Shown: positions 10,319 to 22,006, counted from the stretch's first letter. The stretch: DNA of 64,000 nt from Thermosynechococcaceae cyanobacterium YX3bin19 (GCA_030447595.1 JAUJON010000001.1:1-64000), one strand, 5' to 3'. Translations and numbers: made by a program. The notes: generated from the letters alone by a model not told the origin.

Positions 10319-10792
10319 TCAAACTGCCTCCAGTTTAGATGACGTTTCTAAGTCTAGCGGGCTACTGGCTAAGGGCAGGGAGTCTATGGTTAAGCGCCTC
10401 ATTGGTCCTGTAAAAGCAGTGTTTAAGCGACGAGTTACTTCATGCGTTCCAGCTTGAAGGGCTTGAGATAGCTCATAGCGCTGCAGAGCCCCTGCCAGCT
10501 TAGCCTTGAGTTCCTCTAGGCTCTGGCACTGCTCTAGTTCTGCTTTTAAACAAAGTGAATCGACCGAGTCAAACGGCTCCAGCTTAGCAAGTTGCAGTTG
10601 TTTTGCTTCCAGGGCTGCAACCCTTTGCCGAGCTTGCTCCGCTTCAGTCTGGTACTCCTGCAGTTTTTCTTGATAGCGTTGACGCCAACTGGCTTCCCCA
10701 GCACGGGCACTATCGCGCTCCAATCGAGACTGCTCCAGCTCATGCTGAAGCCGCTGCACGCGAAGCAGCCACTGGGGCACATCGTATGTCAA
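10319..10792 (-). CDS. Coiled-coil hypothetical protein
   Basis: 157 aa, Glu/Gln/Arg-rich heptads; no recognised domain. Confidence 0.5.
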   Translation of the reverse strand: MTYDVPQWLLRVQRLQHELEQSRLERDSARAGEASWRQRYQEKLQEYQTEAEQARQRVAALEAKQLQLAKLEPFDSVDSLCLKAELEQCQSLEELKAKLAGALQRYELSQALQAGTHEVTRRLNTAFTGPMRRLTIDSLPLASSPLDLETSSKLEAV

Positions 10793-10852
10793 TTGAACCC
10801 CTCCCTATTAATGAAAGCAATCCAGAAAAGTTAATGGAGATACTTACCGTTG

Positions 10853-12529
10853 TTAATGGACGGTAGCAATGGACGGGTCAGAAGCTTTCTCCATACCGGA
10901 GGATTCTCTCTCTGGCTGAGATTGACCTTGCTGCTGGAGAACACTGTAAAGACGGTTGAGAGCATTCGTATAGGCTTGGGCTGAAGCAACAATAATATCT
11001 GTATTAGCAGCATGACCGGAAAAAATTCGTTCTCCATACTGCAATCGAATTGTGACTTCGCCAATGGCATCAATTCCTGCTGTCACTGATTGAACTGAAA
11101 ACTCTATCAGCTGGTTAGGCACTTCGACAACCCGGTTAATCGCACGATAAACCGCATCTACGGGACCGGTACCAATGGCAGCATCAGTTAATTCCTCACC
11201 ACTAGGGGTCCGCAGGGTAACGGTTGCGGTGGGGCAGGCGTGATCACCGCAGGACACCTGAACCCGCTCCAGCCGGTACCCATCTGTTACCTGGGTTTGG
11301 GTTTCATCTTTGACAATCGCCTCTAGGTCCCAATCAGAAATTTCCTTCTTCTTATCTGCCAAGTCTTTGAAACGGACAAAGGCTCTATTCAATTCCTGCT
11401 CAGAGAGGTCAAATCCTAATTCTTTTAAGCGAGTGCGGAATGCGTTACGACCTGAATGTTTGCCTAAAACAATATGGTTATCGCTGATGCCAATCGAATG
11501 GGCATCCATAATCTCGTAGGTGAGCTTATTCTTAAGGACGCCGTCTTGGTGAATTCCCGACTCGTGAGCAAAGGCGTTGGAACCGACAATTGCCTTATTC
11601 GGTTGAATTAACATCCCCGTCAAGTTGGAGACCAATCGAGAGGTCTTGTAGATCTGGCGGGTATCAATATTCGTTAAGGGTTCTTCAGAGCCTACGGACC
11701 GCCCCAGATAAGGATTAAAGTATTGCCGCCGCACGTGTAGGGCCATGACAAGTTCCTCTAAGGCAGCATTTCCTGCGCGTTCACCAATACCGTTAATCGT
11801 ACATTCAAGCTGGCGGGCCCCATTTTTCACGGCCTCTAGGAAATTCGCAACAGCCAAGCCTAAGTCGTTGTGGCCGTGGACGGAGAGAACGGCGTTAGAG
11901 ATATTGGGCACATTTTCCCGAATGCCCCGGATCAAGTCTCCAAACTCGCTGGGTGTGGTGTAGCCAACAGTGTCGGGAATGTTGATGGTTGTGGCTCCAG
12001 CAGCAATAGCTCGTTCTAACACTTGGTAGAGGAACTCTAGCTCGGAGCGCCCTGCATCCATGGGGGAAAACTCCACGTCTGGCATGAAGGACTTAGCATA
12101 GGCCACCATGTCCTCTGCAATTGCCAGTACTTCTCCACGAGATTTTTTCAACTGATACTGCAGGTGAATATCTGAGGTGGAGATAAAGGTATGAATCCGG
12201 GCATGGGCTGCCGGCTTTAATGCTTCTGCCGCCGCTTTGATGTCTTGGCGGATAGCTCTAGCTAAACTACAAATGACTGGCCCCGATTCTATTCCTACAG
12301 TCTGGGCAATCTTTTGCACAGCCTCAAAGTCACCTGGACTGGCAAAGGCAAACCCAGCCTCAATCACGTCAACTCCCAGCCGAGCCAGTTGCCGAGCGAT
12401 CATCAGTTTCTCATCAACATTCAGTGTTGCCCCAGGTGATTGTTCACCGTCTCGAAGCGTGGTGTCGAAAATAATAATTCGGTCTGGCTGAGTCTGAGTA
12501 TTCATAGCAGAGGTGGGCTGGCATAGCAC
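10853..12529 (-). CDS. leuA: 2-isopropylmalate synthase
   Basis: [40 protein letters not shown]. Confidence 0.97.
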   Translation of the reverse strand: MLCQPTSAMNTQTQPDRIIIFDTTLRDGEQSPGATLNVDEKLMIARQLARLGVDVIEAGFAFASPGDFEAVQKIAQTVGIESGPVICSLARAIRQDIKAAAEALKPAAHARIHTFISTSDIHLQYQLKKSRGEVLAIAEDMVAYAKSFMPDVEFSPMDAGRSELEFLYQVLERAIAAGATTINIPDTVGYTTPSEFGDLIRGIRENVPNISNAVLSVHGHNDLGLAVANFLEAVKNGARQLECTINGIGERAGNAALEELVMALHVRRQYFNPYLGRSVGSEEPLTNIDTRQIYKTSRLVSNLTGMLIQPNKAIVGSNAFAHESGIHQDGVLKNKLTYEIMDAHSIGISDNHIVLGKHSGRNAFRTRLKELGFDLSEQELNRAFVRFKDLADKKKEISDWDLEAIVKDETQTQVTDGYRLERVQVSCGDHACPTATVTLRTPSGEELTDAAIGTGPVDAVYRAINRVVEVPNQLIEFSVQSVTAGIDAIGEVTIRLQYGERIFSGHAANTDIIVASAQAYTNALNRLYSVLQQQGQSQPERESSGMEKASDPSIATVH

Positions 12530-12639
12530 TGCAACAATATTGCTCTATCTTACCTATCTGTTTCTGCAGGTGAACTGCTTAGGGCAAAACTTTCCCAGAC
12601 CTTTGCCAGACTACTGATGGATTGTTCCAGCACCTGGAG

Positions 12640-13164
12640 TCATGCTGAGAAATCAACTTTCTCGATTTGGTCCCGGATCAGGTTCAGATCAATGTAGCGA
12701 TCAGTAGCATTACGGAGTTCTCGCGCAATCATTCCTTCGGTGGAAACTACAGTGATATGAGTATTCTTAGAACGCAATAATTCAACTGCTCGGTCAAAAT
12801 CACCGTCACCGCTAAAAAAGATCACCCGGTCATACTGTTCAACGTTATTAAACATGACTACAACAATTTCAATATCTAAGTTTGCTTTCTGGGATAAGCG
12901 GCCAGAATTGTCATCATAATATTCCTTCAAAATCTTAGTTCGGACTGTGTAACCCAGAGTAATTAGAGCATCTCTAAAACCCCGTTGATCTTGAGGATCT
13001 TTCAAGCCGGTATACCAGAAAGCATTGACTAGCATGGTTCCTGGCTGGCTGGTAAAATATTCTAGTACTCGTCGCGGGTCAAAGAACCAGCCATTCTTTT
13101 GTTGAGCATAGAACATATTATTTCCATCAATAAAAATGGAGACACGACTCAACGGAAAATGCAT
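12640..13164 (-). CDS. LabA-like NYN domain protein
   Basis: VSIFIDGNNMFYA and VIFFSGDGDF motifs of the LabA/DUF88 family. Confidence 0.85.
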   Translation of the reverse strand: MHFPLSRVSIFIDGNNMFYAQQKNGWFFDPRRVLEYFTSQPGTMLVNAFWYTGLKDPQDQRGFRDALITLGYTVRTKILKEYYDDNSGRLSQKANLDIEIVVVMFNNVEQYDRVIFFSGDGDFDRAVELLRSKNTHITVVSTEGMIARELRNATDRYIDLNLIRDQIEKVDFSA

Positions 13165-13836
13165 AGAAAGTTAAAACAAAAACTTTAGGAGAAAAATAAT
13201 TGAGACTTTAAGTTTAGTAACTTTAGTTTAGCAATTTTTATAGAATCCCTGGTTGTTTAGCTGCTCTTTAAACCAGTAGTTGGCGTTGAAGCACCTATAT
13301 TTTTAGGCTTAGGCCAGGTTACTTACAGCCATTTTTAGTTTTCTTTTAATGCCTTTAAACTTGCATCAAGACTCGTAATTCTTTGTCAGGAAATGTTCTA
13401 ACTCCAATAAGGGCTATCAGCAGCGATACGCTTAATTTCTCAAGATATTCAGAGTTAGATTCCGTAATTAGCAAAGTAATGTCTCTGCTGCCAAGAGAGC
13501 AAATTAGGCACTAGGAGATAGGAGAGTTTGCGTTAAGATAAACAACCTGGTACAGCTAGTTTTCAATACGGCGTTAAGCCGTAAGCTTTTCCAGGCACGG
13601 GCCAGCAGCTTTTGCCAGTTTCTTCGTACGACAGATAAAACTAGCCTTATTGGCAACTTTTAACAGGATCGCTGCAGATTGAATTCTGCTACAGGTAGCA
13701 ATAGTAGCTAAATACGGCTATCCCAAGCCCCCCTAGCAGTATCAGCTAAGGATGGAAACCGTTATTGCTGGCTTAGCTTGAAACTATTCTCAACCCACAA
13801 TCCTGAAGGCTGTGATGTTAATCAGTGTGAAAACGA

Positions 13837-14871
13837 TCACTCATCTTCCGCAAAAACATAGCGATAAAGGTCGCCAGGATCAGGTTCAGGGCTATCTTGA
13901 GCAAACTGCACAGCATCATTAATCGCGTTTTGAATCTGCTGCTGAATCTCTTTCAACTCGTCATGGGCTGCCAAGTTCTGCTCCGTCAGGTAGGCGGTAA
14001 GCTTCTTGATCGGGTCGCGGGTTAGCCATTCTTCCTTCTCAGACTTTGAGCGCAATTCATCTGGGTCAGCTAGGGAATGCCCTCGGAAGCGGTAGGTGAG
14101 CGCTTCAATCAAGGTTGGGCCTTCGCCCGCGCGAGCCCGGGCGATCGCAGTTTGGGCTACCGCTCGGACAGCCAGCACATCCATACCATCGACCTCGACG
14201 CCCGGCATACCAAAAACACTAGCTTTGCGATAAATCTCGGCTTGAGAAGTTGCCCGCTGGTGAGCCATACCGATAGCCCACTTATTGTTTTCTACAACAA
14301 AGACAATGGGCAGGTTCCAAAGCGCAGCCATGTTCAAGCATTCAAAGAACTGGCCATTGTTAGTAGCTCCGTCTCCGATAAAGCAGGCGGTTACCTGATC
14401 AGCCGTTTCTTCACCTAAAACTTCTTTACGGTACTTGGTTTGCAGCGCAGCACCGGTAGCAATTGGAATCCCCTCGGCAACAAAGGCAAAACCACCCAGC
14501 AGGTTATGCTCGGCAGAGAATAAATGCATAGACCCGCCTCGCCCCTTACTACAGCCCGTTGCTTTGCCAAACAATTCGGCCATAACCTCCCGCGGGGGGA
14601 CGCCTGCACTCAGGGCGTGGACATGGTCCCGGTAAGTACTACAGACATAGTCCTCATCTGGGCGCATGGCTTTAATCACCCCCGTGGAAACTGCCTCTTG
14701 ACCATTGTAAAGATGGACAAATCCAAACATCTTGCCGCGATAGTACATCTCAGCGCACTTGTCTTCAAACGAGCGCCCCAAGACCATGTCCTTAAAGAGC
14801 ATTAAACCTTCTTCGCGGGTGATTGTGGCGGAGTCAGCCTCAAAGGTGGGTAGAATTCGTTCCTGGACCAT
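13837..14871 (-). CDS. pdhA: Pyruvate dehydrogenase E1 component subunit alpha
   Basis: 344 aa; GKGRGGSMH-type motif ([12 protein letters not shown]), [16 protein letters not shown] motif, [15 protein letters not shown]. Confidence 0.95.
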   Translation of the reverse strand: MVQERILPTFEADSATITREEGLMLFKDMVLGRSFEDKCAEMYYRGKMFGFVHLYNGQEAVSTGVIKAMRPDEDYVCSTYRDHVHALSAGVPPREVMAELFGKATGCSKGRGGSMHLFSAEHNLLGGFAFVAEGIPIATGAALQTKYRKEVLGEETADQVTACFIGDGATNNGQFFECLNMAALWNLPIVFVVENNKWAIGMAHQRATSQAEIYRKASVFGMPGVEVDGMDVLAVRAVAQTAIARARAGEGPTLIEALTYRFRGHSLADPDELRSKSEKEEWLTRDPIKKLTAYLTEQNLAAHDELKEIQQQIQNAINDAVQFAQDSPEPDPGDLYRYVFAEDE

Positions 14872-15318
14872 TGATTACGTTATGCCCCTGCAGTGATATC
14901 GTTAAACTGCCTGTTTTCCAGAATAGTCTGAGGGTTTGCGAGTAAAGAGTATCGAGAAAAACAAACAGAGCTGTATAGTTTGAGCTTAAGCCCTTCGGGG
15001 CCAATTTGTGTGCTTTGCATAGGCAATGTATCGGTTGAGGAATCATCCAACTTGCACTTTAGCTCATTCTTGAGTGCATCGGAGACCCCTCTGTAAAATA
15101 CCCCTTTTTAGAGAAGCTAAATCAAACTCATGCAAGCTGAGAAAGGCTCTGGCAGCATTGTTTTGCAGAATTTTCAGGTTTCTGCAGAGTCAGTAAATTC
15201 ATTTTCTGTTGCTTAATTCACCATGCTTTTCAGCAGCAGGTTATTATATTGGCACCCTACCTTGCTGGTACAAGCTCCCGGCTTGTTAAGGTTTGTCTAG
15301 TTGCTACCGAGGACGTGG

Positions 15319-17565
15319 ATGGTGCAAGTTCCCCTCGATTATTACCGGACTCTCGGTGTTCCAATTCACGCTACCCCCGAACAGTTGCAGCTGGCTTACG
15401 AGGACCGGGCTCAACAACTGCCGCGATACCACTATTCCCAGGCCGCAATTGCCGTACGCAAGGAATTGTTGGAAACAGCTTACACCGTTCTCTCTGACTC
15501 AGAGCAGCGACGCCTTTATGATGCAGAATTTCTAGCGAAAACTTACCCATTCAACTCCCAAGCTCAAACTCCTGACCCAGCAGATAGCGAGGTTCCGTCA
15601 CCGGAAAGCAGCCCTAAAACCAGCGGGATTGAGATTCCCGATCGCCAGTTGACCGGGGCTTTATTGCTCTTGCAGGAACTAGGCGAATATGAACTTGTCC
15701 TGCAGTTGGGCACTCCTTATCTGAGAAGTGGGATCTTAGACCTGAAGCATCACCGCCTAGGTAGCGTCTTATCCGAGGCAGACATTGTCTTGACTGTCGC
15801 CTTAGCTAACCTGGAGTTGGGACGGGAGCACTGGCAGCAAGGGCAGCACGAGAAGGCGGCCCAGTCTCTGCAAGCGGGATTGGAACTACTGCTGCGGGAA
15901 GGCCTATTTTCTGACATTCAAAGTGAGATCCGCACCGACCTCTATAAGCTTCGCCCCTACCGCGTCTTGGAGTTACTGATCTCAGAAAACCACTCGGTAG
16001 AACGGAGTCAGGGACTATCGCTGCTACAGGACATGCTAGAAGACCGGGGTGGTATTGATGGAACCGGCAATGATCATTCCGGTCTCAGCATCAATGAATT
16101 TTTGCGGTTTATCCAACAGCTCCGAAGTTATCTAAGCATCACTGAACAGCAGGAACTTTTTGAACAGGAAGCTGGCCGACCTTCGGCAGTTGCAACTTAC
16201 CTAGCAGTTTATGCCCTAGTTGCCCAAGGCTATGTGCAGAAACAGCCTGCGTTGATTCACCGGGCTAAAGCCATGTTGATGCGCTTGAGTGCCCATCAAG
16301 AAGTGTATCTGGAGCAGGCAGTTTGTGCCTTACTGCTGGGCCAAACAGAAACAGCCAATCAAACCCTAGAGCTTAGCCACGAATATGAATCCCTGGCTTT
16401 CATTCGGGAATATTCCGCAGATTCACCGGATCTGATCCCCGGTTTGTATCTGTATACCGAGCGCTGGCTGCAGGAGGAAGTTTTTCCCCATTTCCGTGAC
16501 TTGGCTGACCAAAAAGTTAACCTAAAAGGCTACTTTGCTGATGAGCAAGTTCAGGCCTACCTAGAAAAGTTGCTGGTAGAAATAACCCCGGCAATAGACG
16601 CTGGGCCTGCCAAGGCCGGGGTAGCTTCCGCCCATTTATCTAGATCGTCATTCCAGCCAGCATCGGCAGTGGAGGCATCAAGGATTGGGGCATCTCAAGG
16701 GACTGCCCTAGGGACCCTTGATAGCGAAGGACGAACGCATCCTAGGCGGCAGGTTTTGACTGCATCCTCTCAGGTTCATACGGGTACCCAAAGGCAGCTC
16801 ACGGCAGCAATTGTGCCTGCTACTAGCACTGTGAGTACTGTGAGTTCCACTCATTCTGGCGGTTCCTCCCAGGGATGGGCAATGCCTAACCCTCGCAAAG
16901 GTAGAGTTGCTAATCGCCCTCGAATCCGTAAACCGGCTCGCTCGGCTCGCCGCACAAGACCGCTAATATTCGGTCGGCAACGAGGTCAAGTTCAAATGGG
17001 GTTAATCCTGTTCAGCTTACTGCTAGTAGGTACGGCAGCCGCTGCGATCGCCTATGCGCTGCACGAACTACGATCGCCAGGGCCGTCTGAATCTGGAGTC
17101 CAACCTCCTAGGGTGCAGCAATCCCCTTTACCAACGCCTAGCCCCAGCACACCCAGCCAGACCCAGGCTGCTGCCGGTAATTCAACCCTCAATCAGGAGG
17201 GCGTCCGGCAGTTGATTCAGTCCTGGCAGTTAACGAAAGCAGCCGCCCTTGGCCCACAACGCACCACCAAGCAATTGGCCCAAGTTTTAACCGGACCCGC
17301 TTTAGCGACGTGGAAAAACCGGGCGCAAGCTGCAAAGGCAAGCAATTCCTATTGGGAGTACAACCTGAATCGCCTGAATATTAATGCGCTTCAAGTCGTC
17401 AATCCCAATCAAGTCCAAGCAGAGGTAACGCTGAACGAAACCGCCAACTTCTTTGAGCAGGGCCAACCCCGATCAGGACCTTCTTACACCGACACCTACC
17501 GGGTCCGCTATAGCCTCGTGCGGCAGGATGGAAAGTGGTTGATTCAAGACATGGAAGTGCTATAA
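15319..17565 (+). CDS. ftn2: DnaJ-like cell division protein Ftn2/ZipN (ARC6 homologue)
   Basis: N-terminal DnaJ-like DYYRTLGVPIHATPEQL, central TM segment, C-terminal ARC6-type domain (GVRQLIQSWQLTKAAALGPQ...YRVRYSLVRQDGKWLIQDMEVL). Confidence 0.85.
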   Translation: MVQVPLDYYRTLGVPIHATPEQLQLAYEDRAQQLPRYHYSQAAIAVRKELLETAYTVLSDSEQRRLYDAEFLAKTYPFNSQAQTPDPADSEVPSPESSPKTSGIEIPDRQLTGALLLLQELGEYELVLQLGTPYLRSGILDLKHHRLGSVLSEADIVLTVALANLELGREHWQQGQHEKAAQSLQAGLELLLREGLFSDIQSEIRTDLYKLRPYRVLELLISENHSVERSQGLSLLQDMLEDRGGIDGTGNDHSGLSINEFLRFIQQLRSYLSITEQQELFEQEAGRPSAVATYLAVYALVAQGYVQKQPALIHRAKAMLMRLSAHQEVYLEQAVCALLLGQTETANQTLELSHEYESLAFIREYSADSPDLIPGLYLYTERWLQEEVFPHFRDLADQKVNLKGYFADEQVQAYLEKLLVEITPAIDAGPAKAGVASAHLSRSSFQPASAVEASRIGASQGTALGTLDSEGRTHPRRQVLTASSQVHTGTQRQLTAAIVPATSTVSTVSSTHSGGSSQGWAMPNPRKGRVANRPRIRKPARSARRTRPLIFGRQRGQVQMGLILFSLLLVGTAAAAIAYALHELRSPGPSESGVQPPRVQQSPLPTPSPSTPSQTQAAAGNSTLNQEGVRQLIQSWQLTKAAALGPQRTTKQLAQVLTGPALATWKNRAQAAKASNSYWEYNLNRLNINALQVVNPNQVQAEVTLNETANFFEQGQPRSGPSYTDTYRVRYSLVRQDGKWLIQDMEVL

Positions 17566-17578
17566 CCCCTGGTTGCCC

Positions 17579-18643
17579 TACGTCATGAAGTTTAGTGACT
17601 TAGTCCAACACCTTGGCTCTGCTACGAACTATAGCTCGCTGGACTCACTGCCATCAGCCGAGCCACCGCTCAACCCTGAGATTATTGGCGTCGCGGCGTT
17701 AGACCAGGCAGCAGCAGGCATGCTGAGCTTTGTGGAGAGCCGCTATGCTAAGGGCGTCACTCAAACTAAAGCCAGTGCGCTGATTCTACCGGATAACAGC
17801 AGCTTGCAGGCCCAAGCGCAGTCGCAGGGCATTGCCTGGATTGCCACTACCCAGCCCCGGCTACTCTTTGCCCAGGCGCTCGCGCTGTTTTATGAACCCT
17901 GGCGACCCCAACCGAGCATCCACTCGACTGCAGTGATTGAGCCGACGGCCCGGATAGGTGAACAGGTATTTATCGGTCCTCACGTTATGGTTGCCGCAGG
18001 AGCCCAGATTGGGAATGCCGTCTGCATTCATGCCAATGGGGTGATTTATCCGGGTGTTCAGATTGGCGATCGCACAATTCTCCATGCCAACTGTGTGATT
18101 CACGAGCGAACCCAAGTTGGCCGTGATTGTGTCGTTCATAGTGGCGCAATCGTTGGGGCTGAGGGCTTTGGTTTTGTCCCCACCCGTGAAGGCTGGCTGA
18201 AGATGCAGCAGTCTGGTTATACGGTTCTAGAAGACGGGGTTGAGATTGGCTGCAATACCACGATTGACCGCCCAGCTGTCGGAGAAACGCGAGTTGCCGC
18301 TGGTACAAAAATTGATAACCTAGTGCAGATTGGGCATGGCTGCCAAATCGGTCGCCACTGCGCGATCGCGGCGCAAGTGGGCCTAGCCGGTGGGGTCAAG
18401 GTAGGTAATAACGTGATTTTGGCTGGTCAGGCAGGGGTTAACAATCAGGTCAAGGTTGGCAACCAAGTGACGATCTCAGCAAAGGCAGGCGTAGTCAGCG
18501 ACGTCGAGTCTGGTCAGACGGTTTCTGGCTACCCGGCAATTCCTCACAAGATGTGGCTAAAAGCCGCAGCGCTGTACAGTCGTCTGCCGGAGTTCTATCA
18601 AACCCTAAAGAAAATTCAACGGCGGTTTGACAAAAACGGCTAG
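17579..18643 (+). CDS. lpxD: UDP-3-O-acylglucosamine N-acyltransferase
   Basis: Left-handed beta-helix hexapeptide repeats, GAEGFGFVPTREGW, KIDNLVQIGHGCQIG. Confidence 0.93.
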   Translation, partial: YVMKFSDLVQHLGSATNYSSLDSLPSAEPPLNPEIIGVAALDQAAAGMLSFVESRYAKGVTQTKASALILPDNSSLQAQAQSQGIAWIATTQPRLLFAQALALFYEPWRPQPSIHSTAVIEPTARIGEQVFIGPHVMVAAGAQIGNAVCIHANGVIYPGVQIGDRTILHANCVIHERTQVGRDCVVHSGAIVGAEGFGFVPTREGWLKMQQSGYTVLEDGVEIGCNTTIDRPAVGETRVAAGTKIDNLVQIGHGCQIGRHCAIAAQVGLAGGVKVGNNVILAGQAGVNNQVKVGNQVTISAKAGVVSDVESGQTVSGYPAIPHKMWLKAAALYSRLPEFYQTLKKIQRRFDKNG

Positions 18644-18735
18644 ACTGCAAAGGAAAGCTCCGCCAGGTTCTAGCATCCGGTACATTGGATCACTTGAGGC
18701 AGAACTTATCAACTTGGGGCAGTAAAGGAAATATC

Positions 18736-19494
18736 ATGGGCCAGGAAACGATTGTTCTTTTATCCCACAGAGAGTTAGATAAGATGCGTCAGGCGGGGCG
18801 CTTTGCTGCGGAGCTGCTCCAGCGACTGGAACCCTTAGTTAAGCCGGGGGTCAGCACCCTAGAACTGAATGACCAAGTGGAGCGCTGGACTCAAGAGTAC
18901 GGAGCCAAGAGTGCCCCCCTTGGCTACCACGGTTTTCCAAAATCAATCTGCACCAGCGTGAATGAGGTAGTCTGCCACGGAATTCCCAGTGCCAAGCAGG
19001 TCCTTAAAGATGGCGATATTATCAACATTGATGTGACGCCGATTGTCAATGGGTATTACGGGGATACCTCGAAAACCTTTTTTGTCGGTCAGCCTTCCCC
19101 AACGGCGAAAAAGCTTGTTGAGGTCACCAAAGAATGCTTGAGCAGGGGCATTGCGGAAGTAAAGCCAGGAGCCCGAATTGGCGACATTGGCGCAGCGATT
19201 CAGGAGTATGCGGAAGCCCAGGGCTTCTCGGTAGTGCAGGACTTTGTCGGGCATGGTGTAGGTCGCGATTTCCATACCCCACCTCAAGTGCCCCACTACG
19301 GTAAGCGCGGTAAAGGGCTGCGCCTCAGGCCAGGGATGGTATTCACCATCGAACCGATGATCAATGAGGGAACCTGGGAGGTAAAGGTCTTGGCAGACAA
19401 GTGGACGGCTGTTACCAAGGATCGTAAACTTTCCGCTCAGTTTGAACATACCCTAGCCGTGACGGAGGAGGGGGTTGAGATCCTCACTCTATAA
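18736..19494 (+). CDS. map: Methionine aminopeptidase, type I
   Basis: HGIPSAKQVLKDGDIINIDVTPIVNGYYGDTSKTF; FVGHGVGRDFHTPPQVPHYG; start chosen at MGQETIVLL. Confidence 0.95.
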   Translation: MGQETIVLLSHRELDKMRQAGRFAAELLQRLEPLVKPGVSTLELNDQVERWTQEYGAKSAPLGYHGFPKSICTSVNEVVCHGIPSAKQVLKDGDIINIDVTPIVNGYYGDTSKTFFVGQPSPTAKKLVEVTKECLSRGIAEVKPGARIGDIGAAIQEYAEAQGFSVVQDFVGHGVGRDFHTPPQVPHYGKRGKGLRLRPGMVFTIEPMINEGTWEVKVLADKWTAVTKDRKLSAQFEHTLAVTEEGVEILTL

Positions 19495-19628
19495 CCGGTA
19501 GAAATACATCCAGGTAATGTTTATTAGCGAAGTTGATTATGTTCTAGATGTGGGGATTTATCCACAAGATAGGGCATTTACCAGCGCTACTTGGAGCAGG
19601 AATAACCTGTTGCTAGCAAAACAACACT

Positions 19629-21622
19629 TATAGCAATCCCAAGTCATTAGTGAGAAACTAGAAGGGATGACAACGATCTAGAGAATAGGACGATGCTAGA
19701 CGACCTTCATGAATTCATTCACTCCAACCCAGATGCTCGTGAACTCAAGCGAGCCATCGCAGTGCAGATGTTTCTCAAGGGCTACAAACATCGAGAGATT
19801 GGCGAGAGTTTAGGGGTCAGTTCCGGCTTCATTAGCAAATGGACGGGGCGTTACGAACAGCTTGGAGTATCTGGGTTGAAACTGGGCTATCTAGGGTCGC
19901 TCGGGTATCTAAAGCCTGAGCAGCGCCAGGCAGTAATCGCCTGGTTGAAGCGCAAGAGTTACTGGAATCTCGCCGAACTGCAAGGGTACATCGCCGCGGA
20001 GTATGAGGTTGTGTTTGACTCTAAGCAAAGTTACTACACACTGTTTGAGCAAGCAGGCATTAGCTGGAAGAAAACGCAAAAGCGCAATCCGAAGGCAGAC
20101 CCAGAGTTGGTAGAGAAAAAAACAGGAGATTACCGCCTGGTTGGAGGCGCATCGCCAGATTGTTTCAGGAGAGTTGGCCGTTGTCTTCGAGGATGAATGC
20201 CATCTGTTGTGGGGAGACTTTGTGTGGGTATGTGTGGGGCAAAACCGCTGAGCGCATCGAGCTTCCCATCAGCAATGAACGTAGCAAACAGACTTACTAT
20301 GGGGCAGTGAATGTTTACACTCAACAGTAGAACTCTTGCACGAATCAGGTAGGAGATGTCACAAGTAGGTCAGAGTGAGATATAACCGATGACCTACGAA
20401 CAATTGCAGCAGTTAAGACCGAGTGCCTTTAAGCGATACTGTGGGGTGCACCGCGAGACCTTTTTCAAGATGGTGAGTGTGTTGCGCCCACAGCTGAACC
20501 GCCAGGGCAAACGGGGCGGACAGTGTAAATTGAGCGTCGAAGACCAACTGCTTGTGGCTTTAGAGTACTGGCGAGAATATCGTACCCAATTTCACATTGC
20601 CCAGAGCTGGGGCATCAGTGAGTCAGTGTTTGCCGGATTGTCCAGAAGGTGGAAAACTGCTGCAATCGGGTTTAAACACTGGCAAACAACGAGTCTATCG
20701 GCATGCCTATGAGTGGGTGGTTATTGTCGACGGAAGCGAAACGCCAATTGAACGTCCCAAAAAAAACAACGAGCCTTCTACAGTGGCAAGACAAAGGCCA
20801 TACCTTGAAAGCCCAACTCGTAGTGGATCAAGCCAGTGGACAAATTCTGTCTACAGCTTTGGCAAAGGACGCTGTCATGATTTTCGCCTCTTCAAGCAGC
20901 ATCCGGTGCCACTGCTAGGTGAGCAGTTGTGTTTGGCTGACAAGGGCTATCAAGGCATCGCAAAACGTCATGCTCACGGTTGTGCCCCCAACGAAAAAGC
21001 CTCGTAAAGCAGAGTTGCCTGAGTCGGAACGACAGCATAATCGTCTGCTGGCTCGTCTACGGGTGAGAGTCGAGCATAGCATTCGTCGCCTGAAGATTTT
21101 TCGCATCTTAGCAGAGCGCTATCGCAATCGACGCAGGCGGTTTTGGGCTACGACTCAATCTCATTGCCGCGATCGTCAACTTCGAGTTGAGGCTACGTGC
21201 CTGATTCATGCAAGAAGTCTGGTGTTTGATTCGAGCGGCGGAAACCGGCAATTCCGGGGAACGATTGCCTTTCTCAAGTACCTGCTGAGCCAATGTTCCT
21301 GTCGCCGCATTGCCGTGATTTGGGATGGGAGCCACCTACCATCGTTCTCAGGCGGTGAAAGAGTATGAGAAATCAGTCAATCAAGGACTCGACGAGTCGA
21401 ACTGGAAAATCACTTGCATTCGTTTGCTGCCAATGACCCCAAGCAGAATCCGATTGAAGATGTTTGGTTGCAGGCAAAGCGATTCATTCGAGTACTACCC
21501 CTTGTGTGAATCGTTTAATGCCGTTAAGTTCCTATTTGCATTTGTCACTCACCGTCAAATCTTTAACTTTCCCAAGCTTTGTACCTATGGCTGTTTCTCT
21601 CAACTGAGTTAGGACTGCTATA
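19629..21622 (+). mobile_element. IS630-family element, frameshifted and interrupted by a second IS
   Basis: TATAGCAATCCCAAGTCA at left end vs reverse-complement TATAGCAGTCCTAACTCA at right end; N-terminal HTH transposase ORF 19693-20196; C-terminal DDE part (AVIWD, YHRSQAVKEY, ITCIR, NPIEDVWLQAKRFIR) only readable after switching frames past 21300. Confidence 0.85.
20329..21220 (+). mobile_element. IS5-like (DDE, HTH-DDE endonuclease type) element inserted in the IS630 element, degenerate
   Basis: Imperfect terminal inverted repeats AGAACTCTTGCACGAATCAGG / rc AGACTTCTTGCATGAATCAGG; transposase pieces in 20389-20712, 20597-21007 and 20919-21368 across three frames. Confidence 0.8.
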
Positions 21623-21627
21623 AAAGA

Positions 21628-21771
21628 AAGATTGAGGGTAAGCATCTAACTCTACGCACTCGCATCAAGCGATCAGCTCGAAAGACGGTCTACTTTTCCA
21701 AGTCTGCCTGACTGCATAAAGTTGTAATCGAGCTATTCACTAATCATCTTGGGTTTGGGCGAGCAGTCTAG
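21628..21771 (+). pseudogene. IS1-family transposase C-terminal remnant
   Basis: Reads KIEGKHLTLRTRIKRSARKTVYFSKSA*LHKVVIELFTNHLGFGRAV*; resembles the C-terminus of cyanobacterial IS1 transposases; internal TGA. Confidence 0.6.
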
Positions 21772-21842
21772 ACTCAATTCCTAGGCCTAAAACACGACCA
21801 ATTAAGAATTCAGCGAGACTTTTAGGTAAGCAGAGGCCCAAA

Positions 21843-21989
21843 AAAGTTTTCGTGTTGTTTATTGATACTGGTGTTGCAATTTGTAAGTCGCTAAAGGGCA
21901 TCCTAAGCCAGCATAGTTATCAAGACACCACTCTTTGTCATGGAGCCTTGATAACTCAAAAAGCTGGTCGAGACTTTCAAACAGCTGAC
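21843..21989 (+). pseudogene. Possible response-regulator receiver remnant (PilG/PatA-like) upstream of pilI
   Basis: Reads KVFVLFIDTGVAICKSLKGILSQHSYQDTTLCHGALITQKAGRDFQTAD*; similar in layout to receiver domains (VDDS..ICxxLKxILxxxGYQ). Confidence 0.3.
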
Positions 21990-22006
21990 TAAGAAGTTAG
22001 GTTGCA

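Noticed and set aside
13165-13836. Structured RNA or riboswitch in the long gap upstream of LabA-like gene / downstream of pdhA
   Set aside because: Looked for palindromes and conserved motifs; nothing convincing by eye.
20329-21220. Defence or toxin-antitoxin cargo in the IS region
   Set aside because: All readable ORF fragments are transposase.
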